Origin: Aurelia coerulea
Taxonomy: Eukaryota > Cnidaria > Scyphozoa > Semaeostomeae > Ulmaridae
NCBI GenBank assembly: GCA_039566865.1
Contig: CM076944.1
Location: forward strand, 14,344,501 to 14,408,500
Length of the DNA stretch: 64,000 bases
Direction of reading: 5' to 3'
The notes beneath the pieces are model-generated. The model made no database searches. It was not told the DNA's origin and saw only the letters and a program-made list of their open reading frames with translations. Below are positions 44,329-55,746 of the stretch, in pieces. Each line of letters opens with the position of its first letter. Positions within the stretch are counted from its first letter, which is position 1. Made by a program: the position numbers and the translations under genes.

Positions 44329-44415
44329 CTGCTGAGTGAGGGTTGGGGAGGGGGTGGTGCTAACAAGGCAATTTTATTGGTGGTGTTATTTTTGGAATCA
44401 CTTTCTACTTCTAGT
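44325..44415 (+). repeat. Dispersed repeat shared with 20745-20850
   Basis: GCTGAGTGAGGGTTGGGG, then AAGGCAATTTTATTGGTGGT and AATCACTTTCTA match the other copy in order. Non-coding. Confidence 0.6.
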
Positions 44416-44576
44416 CCACATTTTTGGCACTTCTTTGGTTTCCTCAGACCCTCACCATGTGACCAAGACAAAGTAGGAAAACGACAATGGAGTTAAAACT
44501 CCCTTCCCCCGTAAAATTCCATTTTGTCGTGAAATTGCACATCGTTAGATCACTGGATCTCTACATATTTGCGAAT

Positions 44577-44860
44577 TTACGCAAATCAGGTTGGCGTATA
44601 TCAGTGCCTATAAATAGTATGTAAATTTGCCGTGCCTAGAACGCAGGTTAGATTGGCGAAAACTGTCCGTAACGTTATCGATCTTTACGCGAAAGTGGTT
44701 GGCGTAAAGTTTCACATAGCTTTGTGGTAACATTGCGAACTTAATTGGCCTGTTCAACCGCGTAAGTGATATAAAAGATTTTACGCGAATCAGGATGGCG
44801 TCAAACTTTGCATATAATTTATCGTCATTTTGGCAATAATTGCCAACATCTGCATTCTCT
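44577..44860. repeat. TTACGCGAA / TTGGCGTAAA word cluster
   Basis: Four imperfect units read TTACGC(G/A)AA, a short spacer with (G/A)GG(T/A)TGGCGT, then AAA-TTT-CATAT-like text. See the partner cluster at 43015-43380. Confidence 0.45.
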
Positions 44861-45089
44861 TGTGTGATGCCCTTCACGTGAATGACTAGAGTACTGTCGC
44901 CCTGAATGGGTCTAATCACAAATAGAATTGATTTTCTTATCAAAGTGCATGTCTCTTGGAAATATTTTCTTTATGAATATAGACTTCATTTCCTTGCCAA
45001 CCGTTATTTCTAAGCCAAAGATATTTTTACTCTTGTTTCCTCGTGAAACTGAGCCTAACATCAGCAGTAGTCAAAATAATACTTTCTCC

Positions 45090-45480
45090 AATTTTCGCCC
45101 TGAATGGGTCTAATATTGTCTAGGCCTCAGCAGGGAAATTTTACTAGCAGGAAAACCAAGCTTCTCTTTACAGATACCACACTGAATGAGCTTAAGGGAA
45201 TGTTTGTATTATCTGGCTCTTGGCATTCTTGGGAACACAAAACTTTAACGGACAGCTATCACCTTTCCTGCGCCGATGAAGCTCAAATTTACGTAAAACT
45301 CAACTGCGTGATAATTTTTAAAGCTGACGAAACACCAAAGTTGATGAAACCCTCAAAATATGTCAAAATAACGTTAGTAGCACATTTCCTTTCTAAACTG
45401 ACACAATACCAGCACACACAAACTTGGATCACTACGTAGAGTCGTTTGAAAAAGATAGACCCATTCAGGGCGAATTTTTC
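45090..45480. mobile_element. Putative ~390-bp inverted-repeat element
   Basis: TTCGCCCTGAATGGGTCTA near 45095 is inverted as TAGACCCATTCAGGGCGAA at 45457-45475. A third copy of the word (CGCCCTGAATGGGTCTAAT) is at 44898. The interior frame has no known domain, and the TSD is unresolved. Confidence 0.55.
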
Positions 45481-46790
45481 CCGATTTGTTTGCCTTTGGA
45501 AAAATACGCACTTCGGCAACAAAGATTGACGAGAAGTTTCGATAAATGTTACAATTTACTCTTTAAAGGTTTTTATGACCTGCGAAACAGTTTAACTGGA
45601 TATCAAATATGTGCAAAAATGAAAAAATTAAAGGCTGACTCATTCAACCCATTTGAACCGGAAAAAAAGATTTGATGAAACTTGTGAGTCCAAGGAAGAT
45701 AGTCTTCCCATCTGAAATGTGCTCTTTCCTGTCTGCAGTGGTTATTTGGCAGCTTCTTCCCTGAGCTGTTTTAAACTTTGTTCTGTACCAGCGTTCTTCG
45801 TACATGGCTAAGTAATGGGCCCCTTTAATTATAATTATATTTTATTTTCTGTTTATACCAGGATGATGGTGGTTTAGTTTATATATTAAAATATATCATA
45901 AGATGAAAACCTGAAAGTTGTTAAACTGAAGCTGTAACGTTCGGACGACATCATATATATGTTTTCTTGACCGTTGCAAAATCACCACTGCGCTGCCTTT
46001 GGTTTTCTTCTTTTTTCTTTTTCTCCTTTGCTTAGGCCCAATGACACTGCACTGCACACTGCAGCACAAAAGAGCCTGGTAGCGATGCAATGAACACGAG
46101 GCATTCTCCTTCTCTGAAAATATAGCTGCGGGGGCAAACGAACACGAGGCAGACATGCGCAAGCGCAGTTCCTCATCACGTTCTTTCTTCCACACCATTC
46201 GCCATCATGGGTCGCATGCACGCTCCAGGGTAAGATTTTCTCCTTAGAAAGCTTTGTAAAGCTCACAACTTGATCGAACTGGTTGAAATGAACAAGACTA
46301 ATGTGTGCTTATTTGACTGGAAGCAATTTTAACATACGCTAATCAGTTTGAAATCAATAAAACTTGCTTGTGATATGGGCAGAGAGGAGTCGGTCGGGAG
46401 AGACAGAGTTCTTTCATTTTCCGGCGCAAGACCTTTTAGCTATTCTCCAAAAGAGCCTGGATCGAACGTTATTTTTATACATTTTTATATGCGACGTTCG
46501 ATTGAGTGGCGTTAGAGCTTCTATCGCTTTTGTGCACATTCGAAAATTCTACAAAATGTAGCAAAACATCGTTCGATTCAGATTCCATTTGAGAATAGCT
46601 AAAAGGTCTATTACACGTACCAACCCAACCAGTGTCTACATGGTGGGGCAAAATTGGTCTAAATTGATAAATACTCTTCTCTTATGGCTGTATTGTTTGT
46701 CAAAGTTTGTCTGGATTAGGCCAACCAGTATACGAGTCAAATCTTTCAATAGGGCACAGGGAAACCCGCAAATCTTCCAATTTCAGGCTA
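45481..46790. other. No gene seen; small inverted repeat at 46428-46615
   Basis: AGACCTTTTAGCTATTCT at about 46428 is inverted as AGAATAGCTAAAAGGTCT near 46595, and the second arm matches the dispersed repeat at 42120-42150. The rest is anonymous. Confidence 0.45.
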
Positions 46791-47097
46791 ATACACCTTT
46801 TCAACTAACCGCGGCCTCGATATCGCGCTGGGGCATGGGGCGAGAATTTGGGTGTAAACTTCCTAGGAAACCGCGTTGTTTACATTGCCGCAGTATGGAT
46901 TGCTTCGCTCACGCTTTTTGTTATCGCCGATTTTGCAGTTTGTTCGCGTATTTTTGCTTTGCTCTGTGGTCTATTATATTTGGAACAGCTTTTTTAAAAG
47001 CTCTAGCAAGTACTCAGCTCTGATAGGCCACAGAAACCTGAATTATATTGCCGTTCGCATTCGATTGAATCTTGGGCCTAACTAACCGCACATAAAG

Positions 47098-47766
47098 ATG
47101 GTCAATGGCAACTGCGCTGTTTTAAACTGCACGAACAGTCAGTATAGAATAAGGAAGTGGAAGAAAGAAGCCTGCCAAAAGCACGATGGTTTGCCACACA
47201 AAGAATGCCCCTGCCCACAACCATTCACCTTGCACACATTTCCAAGTGTTTTGCTGAACTCGGACAAGAGACGGGAATGGATAAGGTTTATGAACAGGAC
47301 CACTGTCAAGAACAGTGCATGGTGCCCTGGTAAGAGTGATGTTGTCTGTTCTGATCACTTTATTGACAAGAGACCAACACTGGCAAACCCAAATCCAGTC
47401 CTCAATCTAGGCTATGAAAAGCCTGTAAAAAAAACAAGAAGAGAGCTCCATCGCCGTCAGCTTTCTCCAGTCAAAAGAAAGGACAGAGAACCAGATATTG
47501 AAGAAGCTCCTGAGGAAGTTCTTGAAAAAGAACCTTGCCATGAATGCTTTATGAAACAAACTGAAATTGAATCCCTTTCTGAAAACTACCTAGGGTTTTA
47601 CCAGGTCCTACCAGGGCACCATGCACTGTTCTTGACAGTGGTCCTGTTCATAAGCCTTATCCATTCCCGTCTCTTGTCCGAGTTCAGCAAAACACTTGGA
47701 AATGTGTGCAAGGTGAATGGTTGTGGGCAGGGGCATTCTTTGTGTGGCAAACCATCGTGCTTTTGA
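47098..47766 (+). CDS. THAP zinc-finger protein fragment inside a palindrome
   Basis: From ATG 47098 the protein begins MVNGNCAVLNCTNSQYRIRK and has the THAP C2CH pattern: the first two cysteines at residues 6 and 11, the invariant LHTFPSV and WIRFMN elements, and the closing VCSDHF (Cys-x2-His). A long insert (residues ~24-42, with CPCPQ) separates the first cysteine pair from the core. A charged stretch with PVKKTRRELHRR follows, then CHECFMKQTEIESL. After about residue 170 (47608) the frame runs into the inverted arm, reading antisense of its own start, so the C-terminal 50 residues are artefactual. THAP domains bind DNA and occur at the N-terminus of P-element and Kolobok-type transposases and of host regulators. 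No transposase core is present here. Confidence 0.75.
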   Translation: MVNGNCAVLNCTNSQYRIRKWKKEACQKHDGLPHKECPCPQPFTLHTFPSVLLNSDKRREWIRFMNRTTVKNSAWCPGKSDVVCSDHFIDKRPTLANPNPVLNLGYEKPVKKTRRELHRRQLSPVKRKDREPDIEEAPEEVLEKEPCHECFMKQTEIESLSENYLGFYQVLPGHHALFLTVVLFISLIHSRLLSEFSKTLGNVCKVNGCGQGHSLCGKPSCF

Positions 47767-47843
47767 CAGGCTTCTTTCTTCCACTTCCTTATCCTATACT
47801 GACTGTTCGTGCAGTTGAAAACAGCGCAGTTGCCATTGACCAT
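47609..47843 (-). pseudogene. Inverted copy of the THAP N-terminus
   Basis: An 81-codon minus-strand frame from ATG 47843 repeats the first ~78 residues of the plus-strand THAP fragment with two substitutions (L9 to F, F62 to L), then leaves homology at the arm end. It lacks the closing Cys-x2-His, so it cannot form a complete zinc finger. Confidence 0.85.
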
Positions 47844-48150
47844 CTTTATGTGCGGTTAGTTAGGCCCAAGATTCAATCGAATGCGAACGGCAATATAATT
47901 CAGGTTTCTGTGGCCTATCAGAGCTGAGTACTTGCTAGAGCTTTTAAAAAAGCTGTTCCAAATATAATAGACCACAGAGCGAAGCAAAAATACACGAACA
48001 AACTGCAAAATAGGCAATAACAAACAGCGTGAGTGAAGCAATCCGTACTGCGGCAATGTAAACAACGTGGCTTCCTAGGAAGTTTACACCCAAATTCTCG
48101 CCCCATGCCCCAGCGCGATATCGAGGCCGCGGTTAGTTGAAAAGGTGTAT

Positions 48151-49230
48151 AAGCCAATGATATCGTCGCATTCCAATCACACCAGACTGCTATTTATGTC
48201 GTTAGCGCGGGAGATCTCCCGCGCGCAATTTCATGTATAACAAAGGAACAACAATAAACAATAGAACCATTCTTCTTAAGACAATAGCCAGGCGCGCATC
48301 TTCCGTGCGCACTTTGCAACCTTATCAGTCTGGCAATCACATGACTGAAAATAAGGCTTTCGAGATAACTTTTCTAGTACCTTCACGAAAATAAAGATGG
48401 ATATTCGACTAATAAAGATACAGAGCTGGTTTTACCACTAATCCATTCAAGAGGCCCCACTCCACATTTAGTTTTCTGCATTTGGTTAAAATCCCTTCAG
48501 GAACTTGTGTTACATCAAATTTCATTCCTTCAAAAATTGGCCTATGTTCAAGAATTCTTCAGGAACGCTACAAATAAGTTATAGCTTTCAAAATTTCACA
48601 TGTTACATGAATTATATCCAGGAATAACATGAAGATATTTGTTTGTTTGATTTTTGAAAACCCTTGACGAATTAAAGCTTTTTGCTACCAAGAAAGCTAA
48701 TGGGCCTACCTTCACATGCAGCAGAATCCCAGTAATCGGCATTAACAATCCTTTTCAGCAATAAAATTCTCGAATATGAATGGAATTCATATTCCATTCA
48801 TATTTAACTCCTCTCGACTCCTCCAACCATTCTCCTGGCGTGCGATCCAAAAAGTGTTTTATTTAGGGCACTTAATAGCCTTCTAAATGTCATATAATGC
48901 TGGAACAGCTCATCGTTGTCAAAACAGATTAACCCTCTTAGGCGCCGAGTCCCAGTTTTCAAGTTTTGGTCCCAGAATCACAAAAAAATTTCGATTTTGC
49001 TGAAAATTGCCACATGCCCCATTTCTGACCCGTAGAATTCGATTTTGGGGTCGGTTTTGTGATAAAATGCGATTTAGGGGGCAACGGGGGTTAAAGTGGG
49101 GGCAACATAATCAAGCCAATAGAAAAATGACCAATATGTGTTACAGCTTGCTGTGGGATGACCAAATGAAGTTAGCCTGCATGCAGGCTAAATGAAGCTA
49201 GCTACATCACATTATTGTGTGTTATTTACA
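48151..49230. other. No gene seen; two perfect short palindromes
   Basis: GCGCGGGAGATCTCCCGCGC (48205-48224) is a perfect 20-bp palindrome. AATATGAATGGAAT and its complement form a 14-bp stem with a 4-base loop at 48773-48804. The rest is anonymous. Confidence 0.6.
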
Positions 49231-49460
49231 AATATCCTAAGCACAGTTTCGCCCATAAAATAGCAATACAATGAAGTAAAGCAGAGAAATACTTGGTGAG
49301 TCAGAAAATAGAATCCCCGTTTGAAAGGTCACGGCTCCCTGGATATAAAGACAATGATATTGGCAAATATATAGTTTAATGGTAGAAATGGTCAAATCTG
49401 CTATAAAATTTACCTGCTGGAATCGGCCACTAAATTGCCCTAACATTTCTGCCTTACAAT
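49230..49460 (-). repeat. Dispersed repeat family A, copy 3 (inverted fragment)
   Basis: In reverse complement, GGCCGATTCCAGCAGGTAAA, then a block with GCCAATATCATTGTCTT and a block ending CTGACTCACCAAGTA match 245-385 in order. Non-coding. Confidence 0.6.
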
Positions 49461-50059
49461 GGCCTTACAGCAATGACCTATGGATGCCTTAGCACGTGCT
49501 ATCCGCTTGTTATTGGCCTTCTAACTTACCAATGGAAGCTGCTTGTGAGTGAGCTGATATCTTCATTCCGATTGCAGATAAAAAAATTGAGAAACAGCCC
49601 CAATGATAATTGTTACAAGTCATTTCCTAAAACCCAATCCATCATACACAACGGCCGTTGAAAGCAAACACACAAGGGAACCTCCCCATGGTATTCACAA
49701 GGCCAAATGTTCACTGGCTGTCGATGTCATAGAGGGCCAGGGAAACAAAGAGTTAATTTTCAGGATGGCCTCTGAATACCTCACGGCCAGGCCAATAGTC
49801 CATGATATCCATAGCCTATCATATTCTCTATAGAAAAAAAATTCCTGGACGAATTAGGGATCAATTATCCTCTTTCTTTGAGACAAAAAGGAAAGTAAAA
49901 TAGTCTGTGTGTCATTTCTGACATCATAAAAGGTCCTTTCACCAAATTCAGCATCTCCTCCACACAGTGGGTTGTTGCAGGAAGCTTATTTTCGAAGGTT
50001 GAAAATGTTAAGAAATTTCTGCAAAAAAGTAGGTATTCAGTGAATACCTTGAATACCCC
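49461..50059. other. No gene seen
   Basis: Anonymous sequence without recognised repeats or motifs. Confidence 0.35.
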
Positions 50060-50170
50060 TCAGGGCGGCCCTGAAACAAGACAGTTTTCAATATTGTTGC
50101 TTTGATATCTATGGAGCAGTGGCCTTCCAAGTGGGGATTCCTTTTTCTGACTCACCTGGTACAACAGGCT
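50060..50170 (+). repeat. Dispersed repeat family A, copy 4 (fragment)
   Basis: CAATATTGTTGCTTTGATAT, GGAGCAGTGG, GTGGGGATTC and TGACTCACCTGGTA follow the order of the 3' part of family A. Confidence 0.55.
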
Positions 50171-51071
50171 AACAATACCTTACGTTTACACAATAATAAT
50201 CTGCTTGCCACTGCCCCCTGTCTCACTGTCCAATCCACCCGTTGTCTAGACAATTTGATCTATTTGATCAGTCATACCATTCGCAATATTCTCTTTACAT
50301 ATCAAGTCATTCTATTCAGATTATTTGCTATGTCAACGTATTCGCTTTCTTTGATTGATCATTTTGCATTCCAACCATACTATCTGAATAGTTGTGGTTA
50401 TTCAATCCAAATAATTGCACTATTCAGACTATTCATTTGGCAGAAAATAATTGTTTCACTTCACTTTTATTCGAATAGTAATCAGGTAATCAAGTAGCGA
50501 TAATTCAACCTTCGGTGGATAGGCCTAGTTACAATATTCTTCAAACCCAACTGGGTTTTTGTTGTTGTTAATTAAACCGATAAATATCTGTAGCTTTCTA
50601 TTTACAAATGTACCTTAAAAACCAATCTACATGGATTAACAAAAGGACAAAAACAAAAGAAATAATTTACAATATTACATGAAAAGGTTAGCATATTTAC
50701 AGATGATAATATTCACAGATGGACAATAGATTCATTTGTATTACAGATATTACTGTATATTTACAGTTTGGACCATCCCATTCTTTGCTCATTTGTTTGA
50801 AAATATGAGTCAACTGATGAAAATATGAGTAAAATGGGCTGTGGAATAAAAGTGTGACTGATATTCAAAACTAAAATTTTGATCTATCAGTCAGGGTTAA
50901 CTTAGATAAGAAATTTTGCTTGGTAAAATCACTCATCTTTATAAGACCCAAAAATTAGAAAAATGCTAGTAAGCGGGTTTGTATTGAGCTTGCTAAGTCT
51001 CTCTCGCAGAAAAAAAGAGGAGCAAAAAAGCGAGAGCAACTTGTAATGCCTGGCTAGCTGACCTTACAGGA
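50171..51071. other. No gene seen
   Basis: AT-rich sequence. The words CTATTCAGA and ATTCGAATAGT recur at 50300-50485, but without clear periodicity. Confidence 0.35.
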
Positions 51072-51914
51072 GGGTCATTCCAAATAAGAACAACAGATGC
51101 CTGTCAGGTGATGTCTTCAAAATTCCTTCTAATTTTCACCAAAGGCATCCAAGCATCAGAGAACCTCAGAAAAAAATTTCAGCAAGATATCTCATTTGGT
51201 TCAGATTTTATGATCAATTGAATATTTTGCCAATTGATGCAAATGTGTGTTTTTTCACGAGGTAGCAAATTCAACTTCAAATATATGAAAATCAAAATTT
51301 CCTAACCTAACTATTTCTGCACCTAGTTATAGCACACTGTGAATGCTTTTGAAAATTTGAAGTTTTGGGAAATTGAAGGCCAACATATTTGTAGAAGATG
51401 GCTTCAAAGTTTGAACCTAGTGTGATTTTGACCCTAAAATGTGACTGTGGAAGGGGTTTCAGTGTTGGTTTTCTGATCGATAAATGTCATGGCGTTTTTC
51501 AGTTTGATGGAATAGAATTTTGATCTACCCCCAATGCTATATTGCAAACGACCAAATGCTTTTCGCAAAATTCCTCAATCCAGGGGGTTGCTAAGTCTCT
51601 CAATTTTTGCCTAAAAGCCAATTTCTCCATATTTCCAAAGGGCATGTTGCAAAAATCTTGCAACACTGAAAATAGCTATTCACGTCATCCAAATGTGCAC
51701 CTGCAGAAGTTCTGAAAAATTGTAGAAACCAAAAAAATTTTGATCTGACATGATGACAATAGCTCTATCAATATGGGTGCACGCTCAAAATGGCTAAATT
51801 TGGCCAACTTCAACGGGCTAAAAATCTTGTGTCCCAAGGAGGTACAGTGCTGCAATTTTTTACATGGACTTCTGCATCTTAGAACGGATGCTCTTGCAAA
51901 TTTGAAAGCCAAAC
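51072..51914 (+). repeat. Left terminal inverted repeat of the 8.9-kb transposon
   Basis: 843 bp, non-coding. It ends at GCCAAAC, where homology with the right arm stops and the next element (CCAGTCTGCAGAG) begins. Confidence 0.9.
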
Positions 51915-53431
51915 CAGTCTGCAGAGTATGGCACTTTTCGACGAGATCTCCGGTGTGCAAGAGCAAAATTTCCGGTGTGCCGGTGTGCACCACCAAGAAT
52001 TTCTGGTGTGCTGGTGTGCACCGACTATTTTTCCCTGGTGTGGCTAGGCCCTTTTTCTGTTGCTGTTTTCTTCTGTTTGTCTGGTCATTCCAATAGAGAT
52101 AAACAAGTAAATAAAGTAAAATATAAGCACTTTGATGCCTGGGGGAGACTCAATAAAGACTATGCATGTCTGTAAAATCGTTTGTCAAATTAAATTATAT
52201 TTGCAGCCTATTTTTGGATAAGTGGGTAATCATTAATTTTATCTTGGTTGGGAGTCATTATGTCTTTAATTTAGGAAAACCAGTGATGACAATAAAGCAC
52301 TTAAAGACCTAATTTCTCAACATAAACAATTATTTTCATTTCAAAATAACAAATAAGGATAAAGAATCTCTATATGAGGAAGCAGGAGATTATTACAACT
52401 CAGATGTAATCTGAACCAACTCATCATTTGTACATTTTTTAGGCAAGACTGGACCTTTTATGGTCATGCTTGGAAAGTTTAATAGTCAGCCTCCCAGGGT
52501 ATTTTTAGTGCAGAGCTGGGGGCTCAGGGGACTCAGCCCCCCTAGTTATTTTTTCCATAATTTTTTGGGGGGCTTTAGCCCCCCTAGTTAATTACCCCCA
52601 CTTTTGTCAAAAGCTGGTCCTGGAGATTCCTCTAAAACGGAAGAGAAACTAGCTGGGTACAGGTGGTTGGGTATCAATTTTCTGAAAAATGTAAAATCTT
52701 CCATTTTGCACTGGCAAATATGGAATCAGGGGATGCATTCTTAGCCAGAATAAAGGATTTTTCTTCAAAAAATTTCCTCGTGCTCCCATTTAAAGGAAAA
52801 CTGCTACAAAACTATCAAAGTTTCCTTGTCGCTAATTGCAAGCATGATATTGGGAGATGCATTCTAAGCCAATGTAAAGGGTGTGGCCCCAAAAATTTTC
52901 CTGTGGGCTTTGCCCCCAGACCCCCTCATTTAAATGACCCCCCACTTAATTTACCCTGGCCACGCCGCTGGCTGAAGAGAACATAATTTCAGTTGAATAA
53001 GTGCTTAAATCCAAAGAAGGTTAATGATGTAAAAACAATATTTCTAGGAGGGTCCCAGCCGATCTCAAAGTTTGTAGTGGGTCATACCTCCGTATCCCAG
53101 CATTCTTCGTAGGGACTTCAACCCTGTTCAGCACCTCTCTATATGAGCTCCCCTAGTTATTAATCTAGCTCTACACCACTGGCTATGATGTAATGCTTCT
53201 CAGAACAGAATACGTTGTAGTGGCTATAAATTGAGCACCAAATGAAATTTTTCAGTGATATCTCAAACTTGTTCTTACAAAACACTTTACTTGTTTTTAT
53301 TCGCTAATGTTTCTATGGGACCACACCCAGCCACGCCCATTTTATTTGCCACACCCAAATATACCCGGTGTGCAACAGGTTTTGGACAAAAATATCTCCG
53401 GTGTGCACATGCCATACTCTGCAGACTGGCA
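51915..53431. mobile_element. Element with CCAGTCTGCAGAGTATGGCA ends
   Basis: The 20-base terminus CCAGTCTGCAGAGTATGGCA is inverted at 53412-53431. The same terminus belongs to the 133-bp MITE at 34.6 kb, which has an 8-bp TSD. Near the left end CCGGTGTGC is repeated four or five times. No matching 8-bp flanks exist here: the left flank is the long terminal repeat, the right flank the transposase gene. This suggests a deletion between two copies, one in the arm and one in the gene, removing what lay between. Confidence 0.65.
52506..53181. mobile_element. Decayed hAT-type copy related to 38302-39917
   Basis: The right end AGCTCTACACCACTG is intact; the left end is damaged (AGTGCAGAGCTGG). The interior shares GCAAGCATGATATTGGGAGA and the inverted CAGCCCCCCTAGTTATT tracts with the 38-kb copy, but has fewer internal units. 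The TSD is no longer visible. Confidence 0.8.
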
Positions 53432-53729
53432 GTTGCAGTCATCTATCTCTGGCCAAATGAATTTCTTTGCTGGACCTTTCGGGTGTATGAATTTAACCCT
53501 AACTTCACTGTGCTCAGCGGAGACATCCAATATAGCACCAACAAACCAATCTCTATCATATACGCAGGCTACGTACGCTCCAACTTTTATCGATTCGAAT
53601 AATATTTCTCCTGATTGATTACCGATAGAACTCGGAGTCTCATTTTCATTGTCACCAGATACCCTGGACATTCAAAATTTTCCTTTTCCTACCGGAACAA
53701 ATGAATGATAGGACCTTGTCCCAGTACCC

Positions 53730-55458
53730 TAGACTGGCTACACAATCTCTGTATGCTCCTTAGAACTGATTTGTCGCTAATACAGAGACTTGTTGCCAAA
53801 CAGTGTCTGAAATCGGAATAACTTGATAGCCTCGTTTTCATAAGCACTACATGCGTAAAACGCGGACCACGGAATTAGTATTTTGGTTGTTGTTGCTGCT
53901 GTGATCAGTAATCATCAAAATATGACTCAAGAAAACAACACATTGATACCAAGTTTCATTCATGTGAATTTGAAAGAATTTTAGACAGTTTATGACTCTG
54001 ACAAAATTGAGCATGGACAGTGAACATAAATTTGAAATTTCAGAGGAGTTTCAGTTTCATATATATATAAATTCACCACGGAGAGAATTATTTAAAGGAG
54101 GAGCTCTCTCAATAGGTAAACTAATCGAGGAGAGAGCCCCCCTATCAAAGTGACCAAAGATAAAGTGACCAAAGTTCAGAGTGACCAAAGATAAAGGAAG
54201 GAACCAAAGACTTGACAAGATTAGACATTTCATCATCATTATACATTATCATTAGCAATCAGTTAAGTGTATATGAAGGACTGAAGTACAAGGAATTTTC
54301 AAGGGAACTGTTCTTTATATTTGCTCCAAGTGATTTGCTGCATCAGATAGACAAACTCTCTCCAAGAAAAGTGCCACCTAAATGCATACTGATGCGAGGT
54401 CTGATAATAATGAAGCAGATATCTTGCTTTAAACAAACCCCTATGAATTAAGAACATCAACATCAATGTGATAAAGTAACAAGTACTTGTTAAATCACAA
54501 GCAAAAAATTATATCACCCTTTCCTTTTCGTATGTGATCCAAACACGGGGTGGGGGGGGGGGGGGTTGGATCACATATGGAACTTATAAAGATTCTAAAC
54601 TTCTAAAATATCTAAGATTGTTTTATTTGGCAGATCAAATGCATTCAAACCAAAACAACTGTTAAGGTGATAAAGTACAACAGCCCAACATTGCCAAGTA
54701 ACATGCTTGCAGTTAGATAATATTAGAAATTCAAGGCCCCCGACGAGATCAGAAAAGTGGGGGGGGGGGGGGGGGGGCAGGCCAAACTTGATACAAAAAA
54801 TTACCACAACACAATAACATGATGATGAGCTGCCTTTCAAAACGGCATGATTTGCAAACATGTGGGGGGCGTGGCCCCCCGGCCCCCCGGTCCCCAAGTC
54901 ATCGGAGGCCCTGAAATTGCAATACACGAGCCAAATGTAAACGAAAAAATCACTAACCTGAACTTAGAGTAGGCCTACACTACAGTGTACTGACAGACTG
55001 ACACTCACTGGACACTGCTGTCTTGAAAATGCCTCTCAAGTATCACAACAGCATTACATTTTGCCATTTCCTGTTAGAGCACAAACAAATATCTCTTCCC
55101 AGTGCCCACTTCATCATGCCAAATGGCTAGCTAAATTCCTTCAGCTTCATTTGCTTCTGCTCTTCAGGTCGATCAAGCTGCGACGACAGCGCCGGTCGCC
55201 ATTCTTGAAAAACTCAGACCAAACAGGCCTCTACTTCAAAGGGAGGTTTTCCAGTAAAAATAAGTAAAGAGAGGAAAAGTTGATTGGCTACAAAAAAAAT
55301 TTCTATTGTTTTAGCCGAAATGCTCCAATCAGATTACAATCAGGTTTTTCGTTCTGAAAATTCCGATTTGAGACACTCTCTGGCAACTAGTCCCTCATTG
55401 AGCTGGTCATCAGCAACAACAACAACAGCGAAATCGAGGGACTAGTGTAGCTAGTCTA
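53730..55458. mobile_element. 1.7-kb inverted-repeat element nested near the end of the previous one
   Basis: The ends TAGACT(G/A)GCTACAC are inverted, and CCAGTACCC is duplicated (53721-53729 and 55459-55467), an 8-9 bp TSD. The terminal homology extends about 100 bp in broken form (AG(A/G)GACTTGTTGCCA-like, GTGTCT.AAATCGGAAT). The interior includes long G runs (54548-54565, 54760-54778) and no recognised protein. hAT or Mutator-like; the TSD length does not decide. Confidence 0.7.
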
Positions 55459-55746
55459 CCAGTACCCTGGATCAGAGTATTTTTAGTATATGGAGAAAAA
55501 AATAAAAATAAAAAAAATAAAAAAAAACATTAAAAAATTTAATGAGAAAAAAATAAAAAAAAGAGGAAAAAAAATAAAAAAAAATAATGAAAAAAAAATA
55601 AAAAAAAAGAGAAAAGAAGGGAGGAAGGAAAAATACTCTGGAGACATGCGACCTCCTTTGTGTCTTCTTGACCAATCAGAGCCAGCGGCCTTGTGGATGG
55701 CCGTGAATTTGTGAACGAGGCAAACTATGGGCAGATTGTTTTCAAA

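Larger units (their letters stand above)
46791..48150. repeat. 1360-bp palindrome: two 542-bp arms, 276-bp spacer
   Basis: Left arm 46791-47332 and right arm 47609-48150 are reverse complements with only scattered differences (roughly 97 per cent identity by eye). The outer ends read TACACCTTTTCAACTAACC. The inner ends meet at GTGCCCTGGTA. Each arm contains a start codon and the first two thirds of a THAP domain. No target duplication was found. The structure is either a foldback transposon or an inverted duplication of a gene start; a transcript across it would fold into long double-stranded RNA. Confidence 0.93.

Noticed and set aside
45896..46266. Basic and Cys-containing minus-strand open frames
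   Set aside because: No alignment to a known domain and no supporting structure; probably chance.
51773..52096. Open frame also seen on the minus strand at 59078-59272
   Set aside because: It lies in the 844-bp inverted arms; repetition is due to the transposon, and the frame leaves homology at the arm end.
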